This document shows positions 52,947-60,627 of a stretch of DNA of 64,000 nt, piece after piece (within the stretch, counting starts at the first letter, position 1; each line of letters begins with the position of its first letter). The DNA is taken from contig JAWKRG010000018.1 of the NCBI GenBank assembly GCA_041389725.1, forward strand, positions 1 to 64,000. Direction: 5' to 3'. The notes below the pieces were generated by a model that was given only the letters and a program-made list of their open reading frames with translations, did not search any database and was not told the origin of the DNA. The translations under genes and the position numbers were made by a program. Origin of the DNA: Polyangiaceae bacterium (GTDB lineage: Bacteria; Myxococcota_A; Polyangia; Polyangiales; Polyangiaceae).

Positions 52947-53771
52947 CTAGTTGCAGTACCAGTCGTTCTGGAAGCACACGCAGGACAGACCGCCCCAGGT
53001 GCACTGCAGATTGTTGATTTGGCAGTTACCGCCGGGGCTCGGCGGATTCTGCGGACACTGTGAGCCGCCACCACCGCAAGTCCAGTTGCCGTTGAAGCAG
53101 AAGCACTCCGCGCCGGCACCGTAGGCGCACTTCAACCCGGTCATGTTGTTGCAGCTGGAATTGTTGGCCGGCTGCTGCGCTGGGCATGTGTAGCAGTCCC
53201 AATCGCCGCCGTAGCAGGTGCACTGCTCGCTACCGTACTCGCACTGCGAGGTGTTGAAGCCGCCACCGAAGCAGCTCGCGTTGTTGGCCGGTTTCTGTGT
53301 CGGGCAATTGTCGCAGTCCCACTGACCGTTCCAGCAGTTGCACTGGCTGTTACCGAAGGTGCAGAACAGCCCGGCGCCGGTGCAGCTACTGCCCGCCTGT
53401 GGCGCCGTGCCCGGACACGTGGGGGCCGCACCACCGGTGCCGCCCGTGCCGCCGCTCGGTGTACCCGCCGCACCGCCGCTGGGCGTGCCTGCCGCGCCGC
53501 CACTGGGCGTGCCGGCTGCGCCGCCGCTCGGTGTGCCTGCGCTGCCGCCGGTTCCACCCGCGATGCCGCCGCCGCCGGCGCTGCCGCCCGTGCTGCCCGC
53601 CGTTCCGCCCGTGGACGAACCGGAGCTACCGCCCGTTCCCGCCTGGCCTGCGGCAGCGTCGCCGCCGCCCTTGCCGCCGCCCGCGGCCTCTTCCGAGTCG
53701 CCGCCGCACGCGCCCATCAGGGCCGTCGCGCTCATCATACCCATCACCAACGTTGCCGTTCGCAGGTTCAT
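52947..53771 (-). CDS. Surface lipoprotein with Gly-rich linker and four cysteine modules
   Basis: A 274-residue protein. The signal MNLRTATLVMGMMSATALMG ends in a lipobox Cys at 22. Residues 23-120 form a Gly/Ser/Ala/Thr linker with four near-identical SGGAAGTP units. The C-terminal part has four related modules of about 35-40 residues with the pattern C-P-x(2)-x-P-x-N-x-SC-x(4)-G-C-x-Y/F-G-x(3)-C-x-C-x-N-G-x-W-x-C (for example CTFGNSQCNCWNGQWDCDN). The cysteines must form disulphides outside the cell. Such modular proteins are frequent in myxobacteria, with unknown ligands. A terminator follows its stop. Confidence 0.8.
   Translation of the reverse strand: MNLRTATLVMGMMSATALMGACGGDSEEAAGGGKGGGDAAAGQAGTGGSSGSSTGGTAGSTGGSAGGGGIAGGTGGSAGTPSGGAAGTPSGGAAGTPSGGAAGTPSGGTGGTGGAAPTCPGTAPQAGSSCTGAGLFCTFGNSQCNCWNGQWDCDNCPTQKPANNASCFGGGFNTSQCEYGSEQCTCYGGDWDCYTCPAQQPANNSSCNNMTGLKCAYGAGAECFCFNGNWTCGGGGSQCPQNPPSPGGNCQINNLQCTWGGLSCVCFQNDWYCN
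53450..53541. repeat. 24-bp tandem repeats encoding SGGAAGTP
   Basis: About four copies of a 24-bp unit inside the lipoprotein gene. Third-position changes distinguish the copies, so the expansion is not brand new. It encodes part of the linker. Confidence 0.65.
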
Positions 53772-53935
53772 TTTGCGTCTCCCAAAGTAAGAGCCCTCGC
53801 ACTCCGCGAGCGTCCCTTAGCACGCGCCCCCACGCAGCGGCAACGAACCGCCGGCCGGATTGTACCCCTTGCTGCCACACGCACCGACATCCTCGGGCAT
53901 GACGGGTCGCCGACAATTGCGATAGAACCTGCGGC

Positions 53936-54664
53936 GTGGATATTCGCCTGGAGGACGCCGCAGAAATCATCGCCGGACCCACCCCGGCGCGCGTGGTGCT
54001 GACCTGCGAGCACGCTTCCGAGCGCCTACCCGAGCCCTGGGAGTGGCCCGAAGCAGACCGCTGGCTAGTGGGAACCCACTGGGCCTACGACATCGGCGCC
54101 AGCGATCTCACGAGAGAAGTCGCCGTCGCCTTGGGCGCGCCGGCGGTCCTCGCGCGCTTCTCACGCTTGCTGGTCGACCCCAACCGGCCGCGGGATTCCG
54201 ACACGCTCTTTCGCGCGCAGGCAGAGGGTCGAAGCGTCGCCCTGAACGCGCACCTGAGCACGGGCGAACAGCAGACACGGCTGCGCCGCCTCTACGACGC
54301 GTTCCACGCTCGGGTGCACGAGGTGATGGTTTCGGCGCGCGCGGAGATCGTGCTTGCCATGCACACCTTCACTCCCGAGTACGAAGGGATCGTGCGGCAG
54401 TTGGAGGTCGGCGTGCTGTTCGATCGTGACGAGGCCTTGGCGCTGCGGGTGCGCGACGAGCTGGCCAGCACGGGCCTGGCCGTGGGGTTGAACGAACCCT
54501 ACTCGGGCCGTCAGGGCATGATGTACTCGGCAGACCTGCACGCCAGCCGCCACGGCTGTCTCGCCGTGGAGCTGGAAGTGCGTCAGGACCTCGCCGTCGA
54601 GGCCGTGGTGCGTCGCCGCATCGTCGAGGCGCTTCATCGCGCGCTCGCCCCGGTCGCCAAGTAG
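53936..54664 (+). CDS. N-formylglutamate amidohydrolase-family protein
   Basis: A 242-residue protein, GTG start 53936. The family signature is visible in ARVVLTCEHASERLPEPWEW, THWAYDIGASDLTREVA, LLVDPNRPRDSDTLF and VLAMHTFTPEYEGI (Glu/His metal ligands), with GLNEPYSGRQGMMYS near the end. The classical enzyme (HutG type) releases formate from N-formylglutamate in histidine breakdown. No hut genes are seen nearby, so the substrate may differ. Confidence 0.82.
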   Translation: MDIRLEDAAEIIAGPTPARVVLTCEHASERLPEPWEWPEADRWLVGTHWAYDIGASDLTREVAVALGAPAVLARFSRLLVDPNRPRDSDTLFRAQAEGRSVALNAHLSTGEQQTRLRRLYDAFHARVHEVMVSARAEIVLAMHTFTPEYEGIVRQLEVGVLFDRDEALALRVRDELASTGLAVGLNEPYSGRQGMMYSADLHASRHGCLAVELEVRQDLAVEAVVRRRIVEALHRALAPVAK

Positions 54665-54767
54665 GTTTGTTGGGTCTCGACCCTCGGCAGCGCGGCACTC
54701 GCCTCCCACGCTGCGACCCGAGTCCGCGTGAATACGGTGCCTCGCGGGGCGTGATGCAAATGCGAAA

Positions 54768-54798
54768 CGCGCGCACTCCCTCGAGGGAATGCGCGCGC
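54768..54798 (-). terminator. Long palindrome, likely terminator of the outer-membrane protein gene
   Basis: CGCGCGCA-C-TCCCTCGAGGGA-A-TGCGCGCG is an almost perfect palindrome. On the minus strand it ends about 35 bp after the stop of the gene at 54834 and is followed by GTTTCGCATTT. Orientation and distance suit a terminator. The T tract is short. Confidence 0.5.
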
Positions 54799-54833
54799 TT
54801 GGAGCCGTCCCTAATCGGGACCGGACTCTCGGC

Positions 54834-55592
54834 TCAGTAGTAGCCGACGATGCTGGTGGTCAGGCCGAAGGCCGTCAGCGTGCGGTCGATTTCTTGGGTG
54901 GTATTGGCGCCGGTCGGTTGCTCGACCTTGCCTCCAATGCCGAGATACAGGTACGGGCCCACCAAGATGGCGAAATGAGAGAACGGCGAGATCCCAACCA
55001 TGGCCTCGAGGGTGAACATCGTAGCCGTGTCCGTCGTGTCGGGCCCGGCCGCGCCACCGCCAGGAGGATCGCCGGGAGTCGTGGAATTGTTGACGTACAT
55101 GATGCCTCCGCGCGGCCAGATAGAGAAGGTCTCGTCGAAGGGGATCGCGTAGCCAATGCGAGGATGGAGCGCGAGCGTTCGCGTGCTGCCGCCATCAACC
55201 GTAGCCGAGGTCCCGCCAGCGCTCGTTTCGGTTTCGTTGCTCGAGGTCATGAAGATGAACGAGCCGCCCACGCTGAGGCCTTCCATCACGAAGTAGTCGA
55301 GCGCCAGGCGCGGGAGGCCGGCAGCACCGCCGCCGAACAGGTTGATTGACGTCGTCTTGCTGGTGGACTCACCACCCGTTGGCTCCAGCTTGTCGCGGGC
55401 GAAGTCCACGCCCATCACGCCGTCGACGCCGAAGACGAACTGCATCTCTTCGCCCAGGTTGTCGATGCTGCTCGACCGGCGCGGCATGGTGGGCTGATAG
55501 GTGCCGCCCCACTGGCCTTGAGCCTGGGCCAAGGCAGAACCGGACGTGGCCAGAGTGGCCCCAAGTACGAGCATGGAAAGTGCTGTTTTCAT
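54834..55592 (-). CDS. Predicted outer-membrane beta-barrel protein
   Basis: A 252-residue protein starting ATG 55592 with a ribosome site (GGAGGTTG). The Sec signal peptide MKTALSMLVLGATLATSGSA ends with an ALAQA-type cleavage site. The remainder is alternating strands (MQFVFGVDGVMGVDFARD, LALDYFVMEGLSVGGSFIFM, ALHPRIGYAIPFDETFSI, FAILVGPYLYLGIGGKVEQP) like small porin or OmpA-type barrels. It ends in IVGYY, with the aromatic final residues often used by the barrel-assembly machine. No ligand is recognisable. Confidence 0.78.
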   Translation of the reverse strand: MKTALSMLVLGATLATSGSALAQAQGQWGGTYQPTMPRRSSSIDNLGEEMQFVFGVDGVMGVDFARDKLEPTGGESTSKTTSINLFGGGAAGLPRLALDYFVMEGLSVGGSFIFMTSSNETETSAGGTSATVDGGSTRTLALHPRIGYAIPFDETFSIWPRGGIMYVNNSTTPGDPPGGGAAGPDTTDTATMFTLEAMVGISPFSHFAILVGPYLYLGIGGKVEQPTGANTTQEIDRTLTAFGLTTSIVGYY

Positions 55593-55711
55593 CACAACCT
55601 CCGTGGGAAGCGGCGCGAGAATAGCTCGCCTGACCGAGCCTTCCGCAAGCATCGCGACGGAAAAAGAGCGCCCGTCGGTCTCAAGTTGCCGAAATTTATG
55701 ACAAATTCAGC

Positions 55712-56815
55712 TCACTCACGCTCGAAGGGACAGACCGCCAAGAGCGCTTCGACCCGCTCACTGAGCGCCGCGTCACTCTCCCCGCGCACGGTGACGTGCC
55801 CCACCTTGCGGCCCGCGCGCGGCTCCTTGTCGTAGTCGTGCAAGTGCGCGTCGGTGACGGCCAGCACGTCTTTGGGGCTCGGCATGCGGCCGACGCAATT
55901 CACCATGGTCGTGGGAACGCGAACCGCCGTGGAGCCGAGGGGCAGGCCCGCGATGGCGCGCAGGTGATTCTCGAACTGACTCGTCTCCGCACCTTCGATG
56001 CTGAGGTGCGCGGAGTTGTGCACGCGGGGCGCCACTTCATTCGCCCAGAGCTCGCGGCCGACCTGGAACATTTCCAGCGCTAGCACTCCGACGTAGTCCA
56101 GCTCGCGCAAGAGGCGCGCGGCGAAGTCCCGTGCCGCTGCTCGGTGTTCCGAGGTCGCTCCAAGTACGGGGCAGCGGCTGGTGCGCAAGATGCCGCCTTC
56201 GTGGGAATTCTCGATCAGGGGATAGAACGCCGTCGTACCGTCGCGGTCGCGCACGGCGACCTGGCTCAGCTCCCGCTCGAACTCCACGAACCGTTCGACG
56301 ATGGCAAGCTTTCCACCGAGTCGCTCCAGAGCGCCCGGCACGTCGCTCTCGCTGCGCAGCATGAGCTGGCCTTTGCCGTCGTAGCCCAGGGTGCGCGTCT
56401 TGAGCACGCAGGGCAGCCCCACCTCGCGCACGGCGAGATCCAGGGCTTGCTGCGTGGCGATGGGCAGGTAGCGCGGCGTGGGAATTCCCAGGCTCGTGAA
56501 CAGGCGCTTCTCCTCCAAGCGATCGCGCGCCACGGAAAGCGCCCGCGGCGGCGGGTACACCGCAACCTTGCCCGCCAGGGCATCGACGGCCTCGACGGGA
56601 ACGCTCTCGAACTCGTAGGTCACCACGTCGCACTGCGCGAGGGCTTCCAATCCTGCTGCATCGGTGTAGGGCGCGACGTGATGCTCGCCGAAGCGCGAGG
56701 CCGGTGAATCCGCCTTGGGATCCAAGAACACGAAGTGCATGCCCAGAGGTGCGCCCGCGAGCGCGAGCATGCGGCCGAGCTGTCCAGCGCCGAGCACCCC
56801 GACCGTGCGGGTCAT
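55712..56815 (-). CDS. purK: N5-carboxyaminoimidazole ribonucleotide synthase (PurK)
   Basis: A 367-residue ATP-grasp enzyme. The N-terminal dinucleotide-like start is VGVLGAGQLGRMLALAGAPL, then DVVTYEFESVPVEAVDAL. The ATP-grasp core has VLKTRTLGYDGKGQLMLRSE (K and the glycine loop), ERFVEFERELSQVAVRDRDG and EMFQVGRELWANEVAPRVHN (metal-binding Glu and Asn). It carboxylates aminoimidazole ribonucleotide with ATP and bicarbonate, the sixth step of purine synthesis. The start overlaps the purE stop (56812-56815), so the two are one operon. Confidence 0.93.
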   Translation of the reverse strand: MTRTVGVLGAGQLGRMLALAGAPLGMHFVFLDPKADSPASRFGEHHVAPYTDAAGLEALAQCDVVTYEFESVPVEAVDALAGKVAVYPPPRALSVARDRLEEKRLFTSLGIPTPRYLPIATQQALDLAVREVGLPCVLKTRTLGYDGKGQLMLRSESDVPGALERLGGKLAIVERFVEFERELSQVAVRDRDGTTAFYPLIENSHEGGILRTSRCPVLGATSEHRAAARDFAARLLRELDYVGVLALEMFQVGRELWANEVAPRVHNSAHLSIEGAETSQFENHLRAIAGLPLGSTAVRVPTTMVNCVGRMPSPKDVLAVTDAHLHDYDKEPRAGRKVGHVTVRGESDAALSERVEALLAVCPFERE

Positions 56816-57318
56816 GCGCGGGGATCCGGATTGTCGAGCACGCTGCGGGTCTGCTCCGAGCGAAAGATCTCCACGGCCTGACGCAGCTCGGGGCGCGAGT
56901 TGCCCAAGATCGCAGCGGCGAGCAGCGCGGCGTTGGCCGCACCCGCCGCGCCGATGGCCAGCGTGCCTACGGGAATTCCCTTTGGCATCTGCACGATCGA
57001 AAGCAGGGAGTCGACGCCGCGCAAGGTCTTGCTCTCCACGGGTACGCCCAACACCGGTACGACCGTCTTGGCGGCCACCATGCCGGGCAAGTGGGCGGCG
57101 CCGCCAGCGCCGGCGATGATCACCTCCAGGCCGCGCTCCGCTGCAGTGCTCGCGTACTCGAAGAGCAAGTCCGGCGTGCGGTGCGCCGACACCACTCGCA
57201 CTTCATGCGCCACACCGAGCTGAGACAGCACACTGGCGGCGTGCTGCATCGTGTCCCAGTCGCTCTTGGAACCCATGATCACGCCCACGAGGGGGCGGCT
57301 TTCCGCTGCCTTCGTCAA
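56812..57318 (-). CDS. purE: N5-carboxyaminoimidazole ribonucleotide mutase (PurE)
   Basis: A 168-residue class I PurE. MGSKSDWDTMQHAASVLSQL and VRVVSAHRTPDLLFEYA carry the substrate-binding Ser/Asp and the catalytic His. The remainder includes VIIAGAGGAAHLPGMVAA, VVPVLGVPVESKTLRGVDSL and GTLAIGAAGAANAALLAA. It moves the carboxyl group from N5 to C4, giving CAIR. The start is uncertain: TTG 57318 gives LTKAAESRPLVGVIMGSKSD, which matches family length, while the ATG is inside the motif. Overlaps purK by 4 bp. Confidence 0.92.
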   Translation of the reverse strand: MTKAAESRPLVGVIMGSKSDWDTMQHAASVLSQLGVAHEVRVVSAHRTPDLLFEYASTAAERGLEVIIAGAGGAAHLPGMVAAKTVVPVLGVPVESKTLRGVDSLLSIVQMPKGIPVGTLAIGAAGAANAALLAAAILGNSRPELRQAVEIFRSEQTRSVLDNPDPRA

Positions 57319-57471
57319 GGGCGACAACCGTATCCGAAAGCTTCCAAGGCGCCCAGCCCGAAGCGTCGAATCGAGCCCAGCCCGTGGGCGGCTTTCGCCG
57401 CACACGCCCTCGCCCAGGCGCCTTCGCCTTGCATCCCCGCCGGTGATTGGCGAGCGTCTCGAACCATGCTC

Positions 57472-58488
57472 ATGAAGCGCTTGTTCGCCCTGGGCCTGTC
57501 ACTCTGCCACTGCGGCCCCGCACCCATGACTCAGTCGCCCAAGCCGCCCGAACCCGTGACGGAGCCGAGCGCGGACACGACCGAGCCCGAGCTGCCAAAA
57601 GCCGATGCGAAGCTCTCGGCGGAGCTGCGGCGCAACGTCGAGCATTTGGCCAGCAAGATCGGCGAGCGCAACACGAAGAAGCACTGGGAACTCGCGTCGG
57701 CGGCGGACTATCTCGTCGACGAGCTGAGCGCGGCCGGCTACGAAGTGGGGCGCCAAGGATACGAGGTGGACGACGTCGTCGCGCAGAACCTCGATGTCTC
57801 CGTTGGCGGTGCAGAGCGCGGCGACGAGATCCTGGTCGTCGGTGCGCACTACGATTCGGCGCCCGGTAGCCCCGGTGCCGACGACAACGCCACGGGGGTC
57901 GCGGCGCTGCTGGCCCTGGCGCGTCGCTTTCGCACGCAGCGACTCCGTCGCAGCCTGCGCTTCGTGTTCTTCGTCAACGAAGAGCCGCCCTACTTCCAGA
58001 CCGATCGCATGGGCAGTCTGGTGTACGCCAAGCACAGTGTGGCGCGCGGGGACCGCCTGGTGGGCATGCTGAGTCTGGAGAGCCTGGGCGTGTACAGCAC
58101 GGCGCCGGGGTCCCAGCACTATCCCGAAGGCCTGGCCAAGGGACATCCGACCCAGGGCGACTTCGTCGCCGTCGTTGCGGACACGGGCTCGAAGCAGTTC
58201 GGTACGGCGCTGCTGGCATCCCTGAAGAGCGGACCCGTGCCCGCAGTGTTCGATGCCCTGCCAGCGGACACGGAAGGCGTTGGCTGGTCCGACCATTGGG
58301 CCTTCTGGCAAGTGGGCGTGCCCGCGGTGATGCTGACGGACACCGCGCCCTATCGCTATGCGCACTACCACAAGGCGACGGACACTCCCGACCGCGTGGA
58401 CTACGAACGACTCACCCACGTCGTGCTGAGCATCGCCCGCGCGGTGGAGGACGTGGCCAACTCCGAGCGCGTGCCCGCGCGCGAGTGA
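57472..58488 (+). CDS. M28-family aminopeptidase-like lipoprotein
   Basis: A 338-residue protein. The signal MKRLFALGLSLCHCGPAPMT has a Cys that may be lipidated. A short linker leads to the zinc peptidase fold: ILVVGAHYDSAPGSPGADDN gives the His-Asp-Asp ligands (HxD ... GADDNATG), and FVFFVNEEPPYFQTDRMGSL gives the catalytic glutamates. FWQVGVPAVMLTDTAPYRYA and HYHKATDTPDRVDYERL (final His ligand) follow. It probably cleaves N-terminal residues from peptides outside the cytoplasm. ATG 57466 is an alternative start. The next gene starts 10 bp after its stop. Confidence 0.85.
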   Translation: MKRLFALGLSLCHCGPAPMTQSPKPPEPVTEPSADTTEPELPKADAKLSAELRRNVEHLASKIGERNTKKHWELASAADYLVDELSAAGYEVGRQGYEVDDVVAQNLDVSVGGAERGDEILVVGAHYDSAPGSPGADDNATGVAALLALARRFRTQRLRRSLRFVFFVNEEPPYFQTDRMGSLVYAKHSVARGDRLVGMLSLESLGVYSTAPGSQHYPEGLAKGHPTQGDFVAVVADTGSKQFGTALLASLKSGPVPAVFDALPADTEGVGWSDHWAFWQVGVPAVMLTDTAPYRYAHYHKATDTPDRVDYERLTHVVLSIARAVEDVANSERVPARE

Positions 58489-58497
58489 CGGCGAGGC

Positions 58498-59013
58498 ATG
58501 CAAAGTAGCAAGCGAACTTCCCGCCGGCGCTTTGCGGGCGCAGTGCTGCTCGGCACGACCGCAGTCGCGGCGGGAGTCGCCACACTCCGCGCAACGGGCT
58601 ACAGCGTGCCCGACGACGTCAAAGGACGGCTGCGAGTGCTGTCGCCGTGGCAGTACGTGGTGATGAAGGCCGTGGGCGCGCGCATCATCGCGCCCGCGAT
58701 GACGAACGTTGCGGACTTCGCCGATGGCTATCTGCAAGACTTGGCGGAGGCGGACCGCGGCGATCTGATGAACTTGCTCGCGCTGATCGAGCACGGCGCG
58801 CCGCTCTCGGCCGGGCACTTGCGTCGTTTCTCGGAGCTGCCGGCGCCGGCGCAAGACGAGGTGTTGCGCAGCGTGAACGAGAGCTCGCTTCCCCTGCTGC
58901 GTGCGGGGTTCGAGGCGCTGAAAGCCATCGCCTTCATGGCCCACTATCGCCTGCCCGAGGCCTGGCCAGCGCTGGGGTATCCCGGGCCGATCGTGCCGCG
59001 GAGCGTGCCGTGA
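58498..59013 (+). CDS. Small partner protein of the GMC oxidoreductase (gluconate 2-dehydrogenase subunit 3-like)
   Basis: A 171-residue protein beginning with a twin-arginine-like signal (TSRRRFAGAVLLGTTAVAAG). The body is helical: LSPWQYVVMKAVGARIIAPA, VADFADGYLQDLAEADRGDL and LLALIEHGAPLSAGHLRRFS. This matches the third (small) subunit of gluconate 2-dehydrogenase-type complexes, which travels with the flavoprotein through the Tat route. Its stop overlaps the GMC gene start (GTGA), which supports a complex. Family assignment is by pattern and context. Confidence 0.72.
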   Translation: MQSSKRTSRRRFAGAVLLGTTAVAAGVATLRATGYSVPDDVKGRLRVLSPWQYVVMKAVGARIIAPAMTNVADFADGYLQDLAEADRGDLMNLLALIEHGAPLSAGHLRRFSELPAPAQDEVLRSVNESSLPLLRAGFEALKAIAFMAHYRLPEAWPALGYPGPIVPRSVP

Positions 59014-60548
59014 TCTTGCGCGGCTCCGAGCGCCTTTCGGACGAGCGCATCGACGTCGACGTCGTCGTAGTGGGCACCGGTGCGGGGGGCGGTATGGCGA
59101 TGCGCGAGCTGTCGCGCGCCGGCCTTTCCGTGGTCGCGCTGGAAGAAGGCTCGCACGTCGAGACGCCGAGCATGACGCAACGGGAGGACGAAATGCTGCC
59201 GCGGCTCTACCAAGAGCGCGGTGGGCGCATGAACCAGGACTTGACCATTCGCGTGCTGGGCGGCCGCTGCGTGGGTGGCTCCACGGTCCACAACATCAAT
59301 CTGTGCAAGCGTTTGGCGCCAGAGATCTTGCAGGCTTGGCAGGAAGGGCATGCCGTGCGCGGACTGTCCGGCGCCAGCCTCGCGCCGGACTTCGAAAGCG
59401 TGGAGCGAGATCTGAGCGTCAGCGAAATCCCCGCGAGCGATCGCAACGCCAACAACCGCGTGCTGCAGCGCGGCGTGGAGGCCCTGGGTTGGCGTGGCGG
59501 GCCGCTGCGCCACAATCGAGTCGGCTGTCAGAAGAGCGGATTCTGCGAAGTCGGCTGCCCCTTCGGAGCCAAGCAGAATGCCGCGCGCGTGCTGGTGCCA
59601 GCGGCTCTCGCAGCGGGGGCGACGCTCTACACGCAAACCCAGGCGCTGCGGGTCCGCCATGAAGCGGGTCGCGTGTCGGGCGTGATGGCAGCACTCCTCG
59701 ACGAGCGCGGGCGGCCTCATCACACCCTGGAGATCCGCAGCAAGCTCGTGGTGCTGGCGGGTAGCGCGATCGGCAGCGCGGTGCTGGCCGCCAAGAGCGG
59801 GCTGCCGGACCCGAACTTCCGCCTCGGGCGTCGCTTGCACCTGCATCCCGGCGCGCCCGTGGTGGGTGTCTTCGACGAGGCCATCGACGGCTTCAAGGGC
59901 ATTCCCCAGAGCTACGAGTGCACCGAGTGGTTGGACCTTGCCGCGGGCAGCGATCGTCGCATCTGGATCACCACGGCCTTCGCGCATCCCATTGGTGCCG
60001 CGGTGACGCTGCCCGGCTTCGGACCAAAGCACTTCGAGTGGATGCAGCGCTATCGACACATCGCGGTGCTGACGGCAATGATCCACGACGAAACCGTGGG
60101 CCAAGTGCGCGTGAAGCGCGATGGTCGTCCCCTGATCGAGTACAGCTTGGGCGAGAGCGACCGGCGGCAGTTGGCTCGCGGTGTGCGCGCCTGCGCCCGG
60201 CTGCTGTTCGCCGCGGGCGCGAAATCCGTGCTCGTGCCCAGCAATCCGCCGATCGAGCTGCGAGACCCCAGCGGCTTGGACGACCTTGCTTCGGAAGCAG
60301 TGATTCCGCTCTCGGCCGCCTCCAGCATGGGGCTCGCCGCTGCCCACCCCATGAGCACGCTGCCCATGGGGGACGATCCCAAGCGAGCCGTGGTGGACAG
60401 TCGAGGGCAGCATCACCAGGTGCGCGGGCTCTACGTCGTCGACGGCAGTGTGTTCCCGACCAGCATCGGTGGCCCGCCGCAGATCCCGATCTACACGCTC
60501 TCGAAGCATCTCTGTCGCCACGCCGTCGACGCGCACCGTCAGGGTTGA
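59010..60548 (+). CDS. GMC-family flavin oxidoreductase
   Basis: A 512-residue protein, GTG start 59010. The N-terminal FAD motif is VDVVVVGTGAGGGMAMRELS and the GMC signature region is VLGGRCVGGSTVHNINLCKR. A cysteine-rich segment (GCQKSGFCEVGCPFGAKQNA) looks like an iron-sulphur or metal insert found in the gluconate-dehydrogenase and cholesterol-oxidase-like branch. The C-terminal GMC domain is AAAHPMSTLPMGDDPKRAVV and LYVVDGSVFPTSIGGPPQIP, where the catalytic His is expected. It oxidises an alcohol or sugar. The overlapping helper gene suggests Tat export as a complex. The substrate is unknown. Confidence 0.85.
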   Translation: MILRGSERLSDERIDVDVVVVGTGAGGGMAMRELSRAGLSVVALEEGSHVETPSMTQREDEMLPRLYQERGGRMNQDLTIRVLGGRCVGGSTVHNINLCKRLAPEILQAWQEGHAVRGLSGASLAPDFESVERDLSVSEIPASDRNANNRVLQRGVEALGWRGGPLRHNRVGCQKSGFCEVGCPFGAKQNAARVLVPAALAAGATLYTQTQALRVRHEAGRVSGVMAALLDERGRPHHTLEIRSKLVVLAGSAIGSAVLAAKSGLPDPNFRLGRRLHLHPGAPVVGVFDEAIDGFKGIPQSYECTEWLDLAAGSDRRIWITTAFAHPIGAAVTLPGFGPKHFEWMQRYRHIAVLTAMIHDETVGQVRVKRDGRPLIEYSLGESDRRQLARGVRACARLLFAAGAKSVLVPSNPPIELRDPSGLDDLASEAVIPLSAASSMGLAAAHPMSTLPMGDDPKRAVVDSRGQHHQVRGLYVVDGSVFPTSIGGPPQIPIYTLSKHLCRHAVDAHRQG

Positions 60549-60627
60549 CGCGAGGCCGGTCGGGCGCCGCGGCCGGCCCGGCGCCGCGAGATCGAGTGAC
60601 GTGATACGGAGCTGGGCCTTCAGCTAG

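Noticed and set aside
57499..60536. Long minus-strand frames opposite M28 and GMC genes
   Set aside because: Antisense shadows. Both plus-strand proteins show complete active-site motifs.
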